Source: Chlorobiota bacterium
GTDB taxonomy: Bacteria; Bacteroidota; Chlorobiia; Chlorobiales; Chlorobiaceae
Length of the DNA stretch: 64,000 bases
Reading direction: 5' to 3'
Assembly (NCBI GenBank): GCA_016866305.1
Contig: VGMX01000001.1
Location: forward strand, 108,358-172,357
The translations under genes were made by a program, and so were the position numbers. The notes below the pieces were generated by a model. That model was not told where the DNA came from, did not search any database, and worked only from the letters and a program-made list of their open reading frames with translations. Of the stretch, positions 38,855-46,963 are shown piece after piece. How positions within the stretch are numbered: the first letter of the stretch is position 1; each line of letters begins with the position of its first letter.

Positions 38855-39164
38855 ATTAAAAAAGCTCTGGCAGCTGGCACGCCTTTCGACGCCGATCGTT
38901 TGGTCCTGTTTGAATCTCTGGCCGCTGTGTTGCGAGTCATGCCGCTCGTGCAGAAAGCGTCACCGACCAGAACAGAAACGGCGCGCATCAATTTTGCCTT
39001 TCTGGAATCCTATTTCTTCATTGAAGCCATGCAGCACATCCAGCAATGGACTTCGGCATTCGACTATACCGATCTTGACCAGGTAATCGGCCAAATGAAA
39101 GCGTGTAATGCTTTTGAAAAATCCCGCAAACAGTACCAGCTGCTCAATGTTTCGGACCTGGGTG
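38855..39164 (+). pseudogene. Internally deleted fragment of the fic gene at 56-57.7 kb
   Basis: Almost identical in sequence to pieces of the intact fic gene at 56176-57681. It starts with a short piece from fic codon ~147, jumps 201 bp at a 10-base repeat (AAAGCTCTGG), continues to codon 267, then jumps 543 bp to the last 50 codons. Both deletions are multiples of three. They remove the regulatory SxxxEG motif and the HPFIDGNGRLAR catalytic motif. No own start or promoter is visible. Only a few substitutions near the end (RKQ for RRQ) separate the copies, so the duplication looks recent. Confidence 0.85.
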
Positions 39165-39464
39165 CCGCCACCATGTAAAAAGCCGCTTGGTACAAAGGCT
39201 TTAACTGACGATAGGCACAAAACCTTATTGCCATTTTTTCTCCAGGTGCAGATGTGGCCCCCGCAAGGGAGCTCGCTGATCAGACGCCAAATCTCCTGGT
39301 GCTCGCTTGGGCATGATTGTTTGGCGGGGTGTGTGCCGGAGGGACACATGGCTTCTCAGACGTGAGCAACAAGAAATAGAGGCAAAATCGGCCTCTGAAC
39401 CCGCCTCATCCTCAATGAGCATAATATCATTCATTATAAAACTATAAGATACTTATTGAGTGGT
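39165..39464. other. Scar region without recognisable gene
   Basis: About 300 bp between the fic fragment and the hipB operator. Short ORFs exist on both strands but none shows a recognisable domain or a Shine-Dalgarno site. It could be remnant DNA from the rearrangement that joined the flanking fragments. Confidence 0.45.
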
Positions 39465-39506
39465 ATACCGTTCATCTTGTTTGATCTTTCATATGATTAA
39501 CGGTAT
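39465..39506 (+). promoter_or_regulatory. Probable HipB operator upstream of hipBA
   Basis: An inverted repeat ATACCGTT / AACGGTAT with a 26-bp AT-rich spacer ends 43 bp before hipB. The left arm overlaps a perfect GGTATACC palindrome. Position fits HipB autorepression; the sequence differs from the E. coli TATCC-N8-GGATA operator. Confidence 0.5.
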
Positions 39507-39549
39507 CTTCTAATGTTATTTCATGCGTTGATGGACAAAGAGCACAAGA

Positions 39550-39891
39550 ATGACTGAGAACGCCAACTGGACATCGATGAGTGACCAGGCGCTGGCCGCG
39601 CACATAGGAGCTTTTGTGCGGCACCATCGTCTGGAACAGAACCGGACACAGGACGCGCTAGCCCATGCCGCAGGCATCAGCCGCTCAACCCTGAGCCTAC
39701 TGGAAAGGGGCCAGACCGTCACGCTGGCTACCCTGATTCAGGTGCTCAGGGTACTGGACCAGTTAGAGGTCATGGAGGCGTTTGTTGTAGAACAGCGTGT
39801 CAGTCCGTTGGTGCTGGCCAGGATGCAGAAAGAAAAACGGCAACGGGCAAGAGGAAAACAGGGCGACGGCACCACGGAACATGACTGGTAA
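39550..39891 (+). CDS. hipB: HipB-like XRE antitoxin
   Basis: DNA-binding antitoxin expected to neutralise HipA and autorepress the operon. The 113 residues hold an XRE helix-turn-helix at about 20-75 (LAAHIGAFVRHHRLEQNRTQDALAHAAGISRSTLSLLERGQTVTLATLIQVLRVLDQL). A basic, probably flexible tail follows (RMQKEKRQRARGKQGDGTTEHDW). hipA begins three bases after the stop. The pair sits between a fic fragment and an abiE fragment, so it was probably acquired by a rearrangement of a toxin-rich island. Confidence 0.85.
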   Translation: MTENANWTSMSDQALAAHIGAFVRHHRLEQNRTQDALAHAAGISRSTLSLLERGQTVTLATLIQVLRVLDQLEVMEAFVVEQRVSPLVLARMQKEKRQRARGKQGDGTTEHDW

Positions 39892-39894
39892 GCA

Positions 39895-41199
39895 ATGGAC
39901 GTAGCGGAAGTCAGGATATGGGGAGAACTGGCCGGGGCTGTCGCCTGGGACGAAGCCGCCGGTCTGGCTACCTTTGAATTCGATCCCCGTTTTAAATCGA
40001 AGGGATGGGATCTGGCTCCCCTGCAAATGCCCATCTCCGACACGAGGAACCTGTTTGCGTTTCCCGCGTTGCGCAAAAAGGCCGAACCCGCACTGGACAG
40101 CTTCAAAGGATTGCCGGGCCTCCTGGCCGACGTGCTGCCTGACCGGTACGGCAATCAGCTGATCAACCTGTGGCTGGCCGGGCAGGGCCGACCACAGAAC
40201 AGCATGAATCCGGTCGAGATGCTCTGTTTTATCGGCACCCGTGGGATGGGCGCCCTGGAGTTCGAACCGGCGGTCTGGAAAGCGAACAGGAGAACCTTTT
40301 CTGTCGAGATCGCTGCGCTGGTGGAGATTGCAAAAACCATGCTCTCAAGAAAAGAGGCCTTTACAGCCAATCTTGAAGCAGATGCGAAGAAGGCGATGTC
40401 GGAACTGCTTCGTATCGGCACCTCGGCAGGCGGCGCAAGGCCGAAGGCCGTGATTGCCTGGAATGAAAAAACCGGAGAGGTTCGATCAGGCCAGACCAAT
40501 GCCCCTCACGGGTTCGAGCACTGGCTGTTGAAGCTGGACGGCGTAAGCGACGTGCAACTCGGCTCATCTCACGGATATGGGCGTGTAGAAATGGCTTATT
40601 ATAATATGGCCCAGGCCTGCGGCATCACCATGATGCCGTCCCGATTGCTGGAGGAAAACGGAAGGGCGCACTTCATGACCAAACGCTTCGACCGCGAAGG
40701 CGGCTCGACGAAACACCACATCCAGACCTTCAGCGCCCTGAAGCACTTCGACTACAACTCGGTCATGAGTTTCAGCTACGAGCAGCTGTTCCAGACCATG
40801 CGCGAACTGAAACTGCCCTACCCCGATGCGGAGCAGATGTTCAGACGGATGGCATTCAATGTGGCGGCACGAAACTGCGATGACCACACCAAGAACTTCT
40901 CGTTCCGGCTGAAACAGGGCGGAAAATGGGAACTGGCCCCAGCGTATGACGTCTGCCATGCCTGGCAGCCAGACCACCGCTGGGTCAGCCAGCACGCCCT
41001 GAGCATCAAAGGCAAGCGGGCAGACATCACCAGAGAAGACCTGCTCGCCATCGGCAAATCCGTCAGTGTAAAAAAAGCCGCCGAACTCATCGATGAAGTC
41101 AATGCTGCGGTAGCGCAATGGAAACAGTTTGCCGACGAGGTGGCGGTTGAAACCACCTTGCGAGATCAGATCGCCAAAACCCATATTCGGTTGAAATAG
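39895..41199 (+). CDS. hipA: HipA-like serine/threonine kinase toxin
   Basis: Type II toxin kinase; E. coli HipA phosphorylates GltX and induces persistence. The 434-residue product has the N-terminal subdomain 1 (MDVAEVRIWGELAGAVAWDEAAGLATFEFDP), the P-loop-like GTSAGGARPKAVI, the kinase lysine context FMTKRFDREGGSTKHHIQT, the catalytic loop ARNCDDHTKNFSF and the DFG-equivalent ELAPAYDV. All key residues are present, so it appears intact. Its target is unknown. It is co-transcribed with hipB. Confidence 0.9.
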   Translation: MDVAEVRIWGELAGAVAWDEAAGLATFEFDPRFKSKGWDLAPLQMPISDTRNLFAFPALRKKAEPALDSFKGLPGLLADVLPDRYGNQLINLWLAGQGRPQNSMNPVEMLCFIGTRGMGALEFEPAVWKANRRTFSVEIAALVEIAKTMLSRKEAFTANLEADAKKAMSELLRIGTSAGGARPKAVIAWNEKTGEVRSGQTNAPHGFEHWLLKLDGVSDVQLGSSHGYGRVEMAYYNMAQACGITMMPSRLLEENGRAHFMTKRFDREGGSTKHHIQTFSALKHFDYNSVMSFSYEQLFQTMRELKLPYPDAEQMFRRMAFNVAARNCDDHTKNFSFRLKQGGKWELAPAYDVCHAWQPDHRWVSQHALSIKGKRADITREDLLAIGKSVSVKKAAELIDEVNAAVAQWKQFADEVAVETTLRDQIAKTHIRLK

Positions 41200-41287
41200 A
41201 CCTAATTCCCTTTACTGTTCTACAAAATACCCTGTTTGGAAAAGGAAGGTTTTCAAATGCAAGTGGTCTGATAAACGGGGGCATGTC

Positions 41288-41567
41288 CACCCAGCCATGG
41301 ATTCAGTTTTTCCTTGACCGCATCCATGACGGGACCTATCGGCCCGGCCTTCTTCTGCACCAGATCGATATCCTCTGAATATCTTGCAGGAGGAAGATGA
41401 AGCTTGAACAGAGCTGTGCCGCCGCGAAATACCAGATTTGCCGCTGCAACAGGATGGCTGTAGAAATCAACCAGCGCACGACAGATGATCAGGTCCTGCT
41501 CAACCTGTGATATCTGCTGCCAGGGAGCATGAGAGCGCCACTGGGTGATATAATCAAGAGGAATCAT
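41288..41567 (-). pseudogene. 5' fragment of AbiEii-type toxin gene (copy of 60566-61399)
   Basis: Encodes the first 92 residues of an AbiEii nucleotidyltransferase, MIPLDYITQWRSHAPWQQISQVEQDLIICRALVDFYSHPVAAANLVFRGGTALFKLHLPPARYSEDIDLV, including the GGT and SEDID motifs. It then breaks off at 41288, where similarity to the intact gene at 60566-61399 stops and 12 unrelated codons follow. The C-terminal two thirds are missing. It retains ATGA coupling with the abiEi fragment upstream. Probably non-functional. Confidence 0.85.
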
Positions 41568-41826
41568 AGATCAGGAATAACCGTTTCGTTCGGCAGAAGC
41601 CGCCAGCGGGTGATTTGACGGACACCGGAATGTGGACGAGAGGGAGAAAGCAGAGCAGGAACAGGTTTTCTTTCTGCAACATATGAAGCCAATCCGTCGG
41701 ACAATCCTGACTCACCTAACATTTCAAGCAAATAGCCCAAACGTTGGGCCCAGGTTATTGGTGACAATCCGGCTATGGCAACCAGCTCCGCAGCATTGAG
41801 AAATTCAGCCAACTCGGCAAAGACGT
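41564..41826 (-). pseudogene. 3' fragment of AbiEi-type antitoxin gene (copy of 61396-62178)
   Basis: Matches the last ~85 codons of the intact abiEi gene at 61396-62178: ELAEFLNAAELVAIAGLSPITWAQRLGYLLEMLGESGLSDGLASYVAERKPVPALLSPSRPHSGVRQITRWRLLPNETVIPDL. It lacks the N-terminal winged helix. Several substitutions cluster in the KPVPALLSPSRPHSG segment, so this copy is older than the fic fragment or has drifted faster. Similarity ends near 41826, about 80 bp before cbiJD. Confidence 0.85.
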
Positions 41827-41905
41827 TTTTCATCAAAATCGATCAATACCGCGCACTAACAATAAAGACTGTCGCCCCCTCATATCTACTTCAGCAACTT
41901 GCAAT

Positions 41906-43738
41906 TCAATCGGCGACGACCGCCTGCCCCTCCATATCAAACAGCGCGAAGGTCAGGGCCATGTCGGGAAGCCATTGGCAGCAGGCGCGATGGCCGGCGT
42001 CGGCGATGGCCGGATAGAGCGGTTCGTCGCTGGTGAAGGGAATGTGGCCGGTCACGTTTCGGACGAGGCGGAGGTCGGCGAGCTGGCTCGTGATGGCCGG
42101 GCTGTAGCCCAGGTCGGCGGCGAGATTGGCGAGCCATCGGGGATCGAGTGGGACGACTCGGCTGGAGAGGTCGGCCTGGCCCTGGGCGAGCTTGGTGGCT
42201 TTGGCGAGCATGACCCCGACGATGACGCGGCTAAACCCGCCGTGGTCGCGCACGAGTTCGAGAGAGCGTCCGATGGCATTGCCGTAGTGAATGCAGGCAA
42301 GCTCCGGCAGATCGGGAAAAAGTGCGCGGAGGTAGCGCTCCGACCGGAGACCGGAGGTGAGGGCGAGGGTCGTGCAGCCGTTGGCGGCGGCAACGGCGAT
42401 GGACTGGCGGATGCTGGCCAGCCACGCCTCCATCGAGTAGGGAACGACCTCTCCGCTCGTGCCGAGGATCGATATGCCGCCGGTGATGCCGAGCCGAACG
42501 TTCATCGTTTTGCGGGCGACCTCCTCCCCGCCCGGCGCTGAAATCGTCACCAAGACGGCGTGGCACAATCCGCGCTGCCGTAGCGCTTCGGCGATGCACC
42601 CCCGGATCATCCGGCGCGGCACGGGGTTGATCGCCGGTTCGCCGGGTGGAATCTCGAGTCCCGGCAACGTCACCCTGCCGACCCCCTCGCCTTGCAGGAA
42701 TCGCACCTCGCCCGGCTCGCTGCCCGGCGCGAGCGAGACCTCGCTGACGATCAACAGGCCGTGCGTCACGTCGGGATCGTCGCCCGCGAACTTCCGCACT
42801 CCGCATCGCGCCCGCCCTTGCTCCGCGCGGTACGAGACGATCCCGAAGCTCGCGACTTTGCCGGACGGCAGCGCGATTGTGACCGAGTCGGGCGCATCGC
42901 CGTCAAGCAGCGCGATCATGGCGGCTTTTGTGGCTGCGGCGGCGCAAGCTCCGGTGGTGTAGCCTGTCCGGAGCGGCTTCAGGTCGGCGCGTTCCGCCAG
43001 CATCGCTTCAAGATCTTTGACAGACAAAACGACGCTATCCCAAGCCGGGGCGGGTGGACGCCGGATGACGATCAGCGGAATGACACACCGTTCGGCGACC
43101 CGAAGCTTCGCCGGAAAAAAGCCGAACTCGCCGCTCTCCTTGACGAGCAGGCAATCGACGCCATGCGATCGCACCAGCGCTTCGAGGGCTTCGTCGGAAC
43201 CATCGGGACTCATCGGCAGCAGCTTCGCTTCGGGAAAGCCTTCGCGCCGCGCCAGCTCCATCGATGCCACTGACGGCAGAATCCGCAGAAGCATCTCGCG
43301 CCGCTCCCACCACGAGCGCAACGGGGCGATGGATTGCACGCCGGTCAGCGCGAGCAGTTTCGTCGGCTCGATCCGTTCGAGCAGCGCGACAGCTTCTACG
43401 AAATCGGTTGCCGGATGAATCCACGATGCTGACGGAAGTGGCGAGACCGGTCTGTCGCAGCGGATCAGGCGAACGTCGAGACGCCTGCACACCTCGAACA
43501 CCGATTGATGCAACTGCGATGCAAAGGGGTGGGAGGCGTCGATGACGATACGCACGCCGCGCGAAGCGATGAGTTTCTCCATCGCCGCCTCGTCCAGCGC
43601 TCCGTCGCGAAACTCGCCGCAGGTCGTCGCGAATGGCTCGATACGGCTTCTGGTCGAGTAGATGAAGGGCATCGCGAACCGGTCGCAAAGCGCCGCCGCC
43701 TGCCGTCCCTCGGTCGTACCGCCGAAGAGCAGAATCAT
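41906..43738 (-). CDS. cbiJD: Fused cobalt-precorrin-6A reductase (CbiJ) / cobalt-precorrin-5B C1-methyltransferase (CbiD)
   Basis: Two consecutive anaerobic corrin-ring enzymes in one 610-residue chain. The start MILLFGGTTEGRQAAALCDRFAMP at 43738 replaces the tracked start inside the upstream gene. Residues 1-250 are CbiJ: ILLFGGTTEGR, VIDASHPFASQLHQSV and LLVKESGEFGF. Residues 254-610 are CbiD: LKPLRTGYTTGACAAAATKAAM, INPVPRRMIRG and ITGGISILGTSGEVVPYS. CbiD methylates C1 and CbiJ reduces the macrocycle. It is the last gene of the cobalamin block, 10 bp after cbiGF. Confidence 0.92.
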   Translation of the reverse strand: MILLFGGTTEGRQAAALCDRFAMPFIYSTRSRIEPFATTCGEFRDGALDEAAMEKLIASRGVRIVIDASHPFASQLHQSVFEVCRRLDVRLIRCDRPVSPLPSASWIHPATDFVEAVALLERIEPTKLLALTGVQSIAPLRSWWERREMLLRILPSVASMELARREGFPEAKLLPMSPDGSDEALEALVRSHGVDCLLVKESGEFGFFPAKLRVAERCVIPLIVIRRPPAPAWDSVVLSVKDLEAMLAERADLKPLRTGYTTGACAAAATKAAMIALLDGDAPDSVTIALPSGKVASFGIVSYRAEQGRARCGVRKFAGDDPDVTHGLLIVSEVSLAPGSEPGEVRFLQGEGVGRVTLPGLEIPPGEPAINPVPRRMIRGCIAEALRQRGLCHAVLVTISAPGGEEVARKTMNVRLGITGGISILGTSGEVVPYSMEAWLASIRQSIAVAAANGCTTLALTSGLRSERYLRALFPDLPELACIHYGNAIGRSLELVRDHGGFSRVIVGVMLAKATKLAQGQADLSSRVVPLDPRWLANLAADLGYSPAITSQLADLRLVRNVTGHIPFTSDEPLYPAIADAGHRACCQWLPDMALTFALFDMEGQAVVAD

Positions 43739-43748
43739 GCCGCCCCCC

Positions 43749-45623
43749 TCATGCGCCGTGCCCTTCGCGGAAGCCGTGGGTGAACGCTGGATCGTAGAGC
43801 TTCGAACGACCGCCGCGCGCGCCAATCGCTTCGCCGACCACGAGCAGCACCGTGCGGCTCTTGCCGCTCTGCCGCACAAGCGCCGACAGCTCGTCGAGCC
43901 GCCCGCGCCACACCTGCTGGTCGTCCTGGGTGAGCCGGTAGCAGACCGCCACGGGCGTGTCGGCGTCGTAGTGCTCCAGCAGCTCCGACTGCACCTCGTC
44001 GCTCCACTCGGCGCTCAGGTAGATGCACATGGTCGCCCGGGCGCGGGCCAGCTCCGAGAGGCGCTCCCGGTCCGGCACGGGCGTTCGCCCGCTCCCGCGC
44101 GTCAGGATGATGGTCTGCACCTTTTCCGGCACGGTGAACTGCGACTGCAACACCGCCGCCGCCGCCTGGAACGACGAGACGCCCGGCACGATTTCGTACT
44201 CGAACCCTTCGGCGTCAAAAAAGGCCATCTGCTCCTGGATCGCCCCGTAGATCGAGGGGTCGCCGGTGTGCAGCCGCACCACGAACCTGCCCTGACAGCA
44301 GAAACTCGCCATCAGCGCAAACTGCTCTTCGAGCGGCATCGAGGCCGAGCTGCGCACCAGCGCCCCCGGCCTGGCGCAGTGAGTCAGCTTCTCCGGCACG
44401 AGGCTGCCCGCATAGAGGATCAGGTCGGCCTGTTCGAGGTAGCGCCTGCCTTTGAGCGTCACCATCTCCGGATCGCCCGGCCCGGCCCCGACGATAGCGA
44501 TGCGCCCCCGCCGCTCGGCTCCGCGCACGAGGCTGACGGCGAAGGTGTAGTGGTGCGGCCCGCCATCGGCAAAGCCCGCCAGCGCGACCTTCTGCTTTTC
44601 GACCAGCCACCGGTTCACGCCCGAAAGCAGCGCCGCCGAAGCCTCAGAGACACTGTGCACGCCGGTCTTGCGGAAGACGACATCGGACGGATTGGGTACC
44701 GGCCCGGCGCTTTCGAGCCGCTCCGGCGCGAAGCCTTTCAGCGTCGTGCCACACGCTTCGGCAAAGGCGATGAACGCCGCTTCGTCCAGCTTGAAATCGA
44801 CCGACCCCACGCTGCGGATCGAGCGCGGCGAAAGCCCGGCGGCGGCCAGCTCCGCCGTGATGGAGCTGACGAAGCGTCCGGGATCGATGCCCCGCTCCGA
44901 GCCGACCCCAACGCAGAGCACCTTCGGACGATAAAGCACCGCCCGCACCGGCGCTTCGATGAGACGCGGCGTGACGGCGAGCAGGAGACGGCAGGCGCTG
45001 AAATCGACCTGTTCGTAGCGATACGCAATCGTGACGAACGGCGGGGCGGTGCGCTCGAGCTGGTCGGTGAGCGCATCGCGAACGTCGAGCAGCAGCGTCG
45101 TCGGCTCGTGGTTCACGAACGCCGCCATCGCCGTGGTTATCGACTCTCCGGCGACCGGCGAGGCGAACTCGACGCTCCACCCCTCTTCGCGCCCCAGAAT
45201 GTCGAGCGGCCACAACCCCTGCACGTCGCTCGACGTGCTCAGCACCACCTGCGCTCCGAGCAGCAGCGCGACCCGCCCGGCCAGCGCGTTCGCCCCGCCC
45301 GCATGGCCCGACAAGACGCTCTGCACGAAGCGCCCGGACTCGTCACAATTGATCACCGCCGGGTCGCGCTGCTTGCCCTGCAACACCGGCGCTATCGAAC
45401 GCACGCAGATGCCGAGCGAGCCGATAAAGAGAAAGGCGTCGAAGCTGCCAAACGACTGCCGGACAAATACCGGTACGCTCTCGACTTGTTCGGCCAATTC
45501 GGAGTTCCGGGATGAAAAGAGCCCGCATCCGGTAAAACCGTCGGCCACGAGCAGGCTTTTCATTGCGTGACCGAGCGCGATGCCGGTTTCGGTGAGGGCG
45601 ATAATGGCGATTCGTTCGTGCAT
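43749..45623 (-). CDS. cbiGF: Fused cobalt-precorrin-5A hydrolase (CbiG) / cobalt-precorrin-4 C11-methyltransferase (CbiF)
   Basis: A 624-residue fusion. Start [22 protein letters not shown] at 45623. Residues 1-370 are CbiG, the lactone-opening hydrolase that releases acetaldehyde: [35 protein letters not shown] and [15 protein letters not shown]. Residues 373-624 are CbiF, a tetrapyrrole methylase: [53 protein letters not shown] and [15 protein letters not shown]. CbiF acts just before CbiG, so the fusion could channel an unstable intermediate. Confidence 0.93.
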   Translation of the reverse strand: MHERIAIIALTETGIALGHAMKSLLVADGFTGCGLFSSRNSELAEQVESVPVFVRQSFGSFDAFLFIGSLGICVRSIAPVLQGKQRDPAVINCDESGRFVQSVLSGHAGGANALAGRVALLLGAQVVLSTSSDVQGLWPLDILGREEGWSVEFASPVAGESITTAMAAFVNHEPTTLLLDVRDALTDQLERTAPPFVTIAYRYEQVDFSACRLLLAVTPRLIEAPVRAVLYRPKVLCVGVGSERGIDPGRFVSSITAELAAAGLSPRSIRSVGSVDFKLDEAAFIAFAEACGTTLKGFAPERLESAGPVPNPSDVVFRKTGVHSVSEASAALLSGVNRWLVEKQKVALAGFADGGPHHYTFAVSLVRGAERRGRIAIVGAGPGDPEMVTLKGRRYLEQADLILYAGSLVPEKLTHCARPGALVRSSASMPLEEQFALMASFCCQGRFVVRLHTGDPSIYGAIQEQMAFFDAEGFEYEIVPGVSSFQAAAAVLQSQFTVPEKVQTIILTRGSGRTPVPDRERLSELARARATMCIYLSAEWSDEVQSELLEHYDADTPVAVCYRLTQDDQQVWRGRLDELSALVRQSGKSRTVLLVVGEAIGARGGRSKLYDPAFTHGFREGHGA

Positions 45624-45683
45624 GGTTTTTGTGAGGCATATCGGGTTCGTGAAACAAATACGGAGCATCGTGGCATTTCGTTG

Positions 45684-45731
45684 GGGTGCTTCGCGAAGCG
45701 CCCGTACAAGATCAGACAGATCGGTCTGATC
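45684..45731. repeat. Two adjacent hairpins in the cbiET-cbiGF gap
   Basis: The 137-bp gap holds an imperfect palindrome around TTCGCGAA (GGGTGCTTCGCGAAGCGCCC) and, next to it, a perfect 8-bp inverted repeat GATCAGAC / GTCTGATC with a 6-base loop. Two further GATC(A/G)GAC-like words follow. No T tract, so more likely RNA-processing or repeat structures than terminators. Confidence 0.5.
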
Positions 45732-45760
45732 GGACTAATCAGACGGATCGGGCCGCCCGC

Positions 45761-46963
45761 TCACCCCGGTTTCACCGCCTTCATCACCGTCACGGGGTTG
45801 TGGTCGCCGACGGCCAGCCTAAGCGGCTCGGCGAGTTCCATGCCACAGCTGGCGGCGCTGGCGGCGAAGGCGTTGGCGCTCGACTCGCGGACGGCGTTCA
45901 TCACCACCCGGCCTCCGGGAGTGAGAGAACGCGCCACCACATCGAACAGCTCATCGAGCCGGTCGCCGTGGCCGCCGATGAAAACTGCATCGACGCCGTC
46001 ACCGCCGCAGAGCGCCCGGTGATCCTGTTCGAGAAAGTCGCCCATCACCTTCGCGATACCGGGCGCGCCGAAGCGCCGGGCGTTCCTCTCCAGCAGGGCG
46101 TCGCACTCGGAGCGCTTCTCGAAGGCGGTCACCGCGAGACCCGGGAACTGGAGCCGCGCTTCGATGGCCACCGAGCCGGTGCAGAAGCCCACGTCCCAGA
46201 AATTCCGCGCCCGGCCCAGCTCCAGTGCGGCGAGGGCGGCCAGGCGGAAGGGCATTTTGGTAATCATGTTGGGCCGCCCGGCCAAGCCGTCGAACAGCTC
46301 CTCCGGAATGCCGAACCGGCGCTTCGGCGGCTCGATGGCTTCGAGCAAGAGGCAGTTGAGCTTGCCGAATTGCATCCCGTAAGCTTCGTCGAGCGTGCAG
46401 TGCGTCACCCGCTCGTTCTGGCCGCCGAGCGCTTCGCCGACCACCATGCGGTAGCCCGAATAGCCATACTCCAGCATTCGCCGGGCCACCTCCGGCGGGG
46501 TTTTGCGGGCATCGGTCAACACGCCGATGAGCCGCTCTCCGGCGATCAGGGCCCGATCCAGTTCCTCCCAGCTTCGCCCGGTGAGCGAGACGTGGCGCAT
46601 CGACTGGTACGGCATCATGCAGCGCTGCGCAAGCATCTGGAGCGAGTGGAACGCCGGGAAGCTCCACATCGACGCGCCGGGAAAGCGTTTCTGCAAGGTC
46701 GCGCCGAAACCGTAAAAAAAGGGATCGCCGGAGGCGAACACCACCACCGGCCCGTCCTCCCCGGCAAGTTGCGACAGCACCCCGTCAATCGGCGGCGCGA
46801 TGGTGATCCAGCGGTATCCCGCCGGAAGCAGCCCGTCGACAATCTCGCGGTGGCGCTCCCCGCCCGCGAAGATGCGGGCCGCACCAATCGCCGCGATGGC
46901 GGCGGGATCGAGACGAGGCTCCGCGCTGTCGCTGAGGCCGACGAGCGTGAAGCGCTCAGACAT
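45761..46963 (-). CDS. cbiET: Fused precorrin-6Y C5,15-methyltransferase (CbiE-CbiT, CobL-like)
   Basis: Bifunctional 400-residue enzyme adding the C5 and C15 methyls and removing the C12 acetate carboxyl. Residues 1-205 are CbiE (tetrapyrrole methylase: FTLVGLSDSAEPRLDP, VVVFASGDPFFYGFGATL, HVSLTGRSW). Residues 215-400 are CbiT, a Rossmann methyltransferase: FWDVGFCTGSVAIEARLQFPGLAVTAFEK and VDAVFIGGHGDRLDEL. Its start overlaps the cbiHC stop by eight bases. Same architecture as CobL of the aerobic pathway. Confidence 0.92.
   Translation of the reverse strand: MSERFTLVGLSDSAEPRLDPAAIAAIGAARIFAGGERHREIVDGLLPAGYRWITIAPPIDGVLSQLAGEDGPVVVFASGDPFFYGFGATLQKRFPGASMWSFPAFHSLQMLAQRCMMPYQSMRHVSLTGRSWEELDRALIAGERLIGVLTDARKTPPEVARRMLEYGYSGYRMVVGEALGGQNERVTHCTLDEAYGMQFGKLNCLLLEAIEPPKRRFGIPEELFDGLAGRPNMITKMPFRLAALAALELGRARNFWDVGFCTGSVAIEARLQFPGLAVTAFEKRSECDALLERNARRFGAPGIAKVMGDFLEQDHRALCGGDGVDAVFIGGHGDRLDELFDVVARSLTPGGRVVMNAVRESSANAFAASAASCGMELAEPLRLAVGDHNPVTVMKAVKPG

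Noticed and set aside
43662-45515. 617-aa plus-strand ORF opposite cbiGF
   Set aside because: Arginine- and histidine-rich antisense shadow of a G+C-rich gene with no domain similarity.
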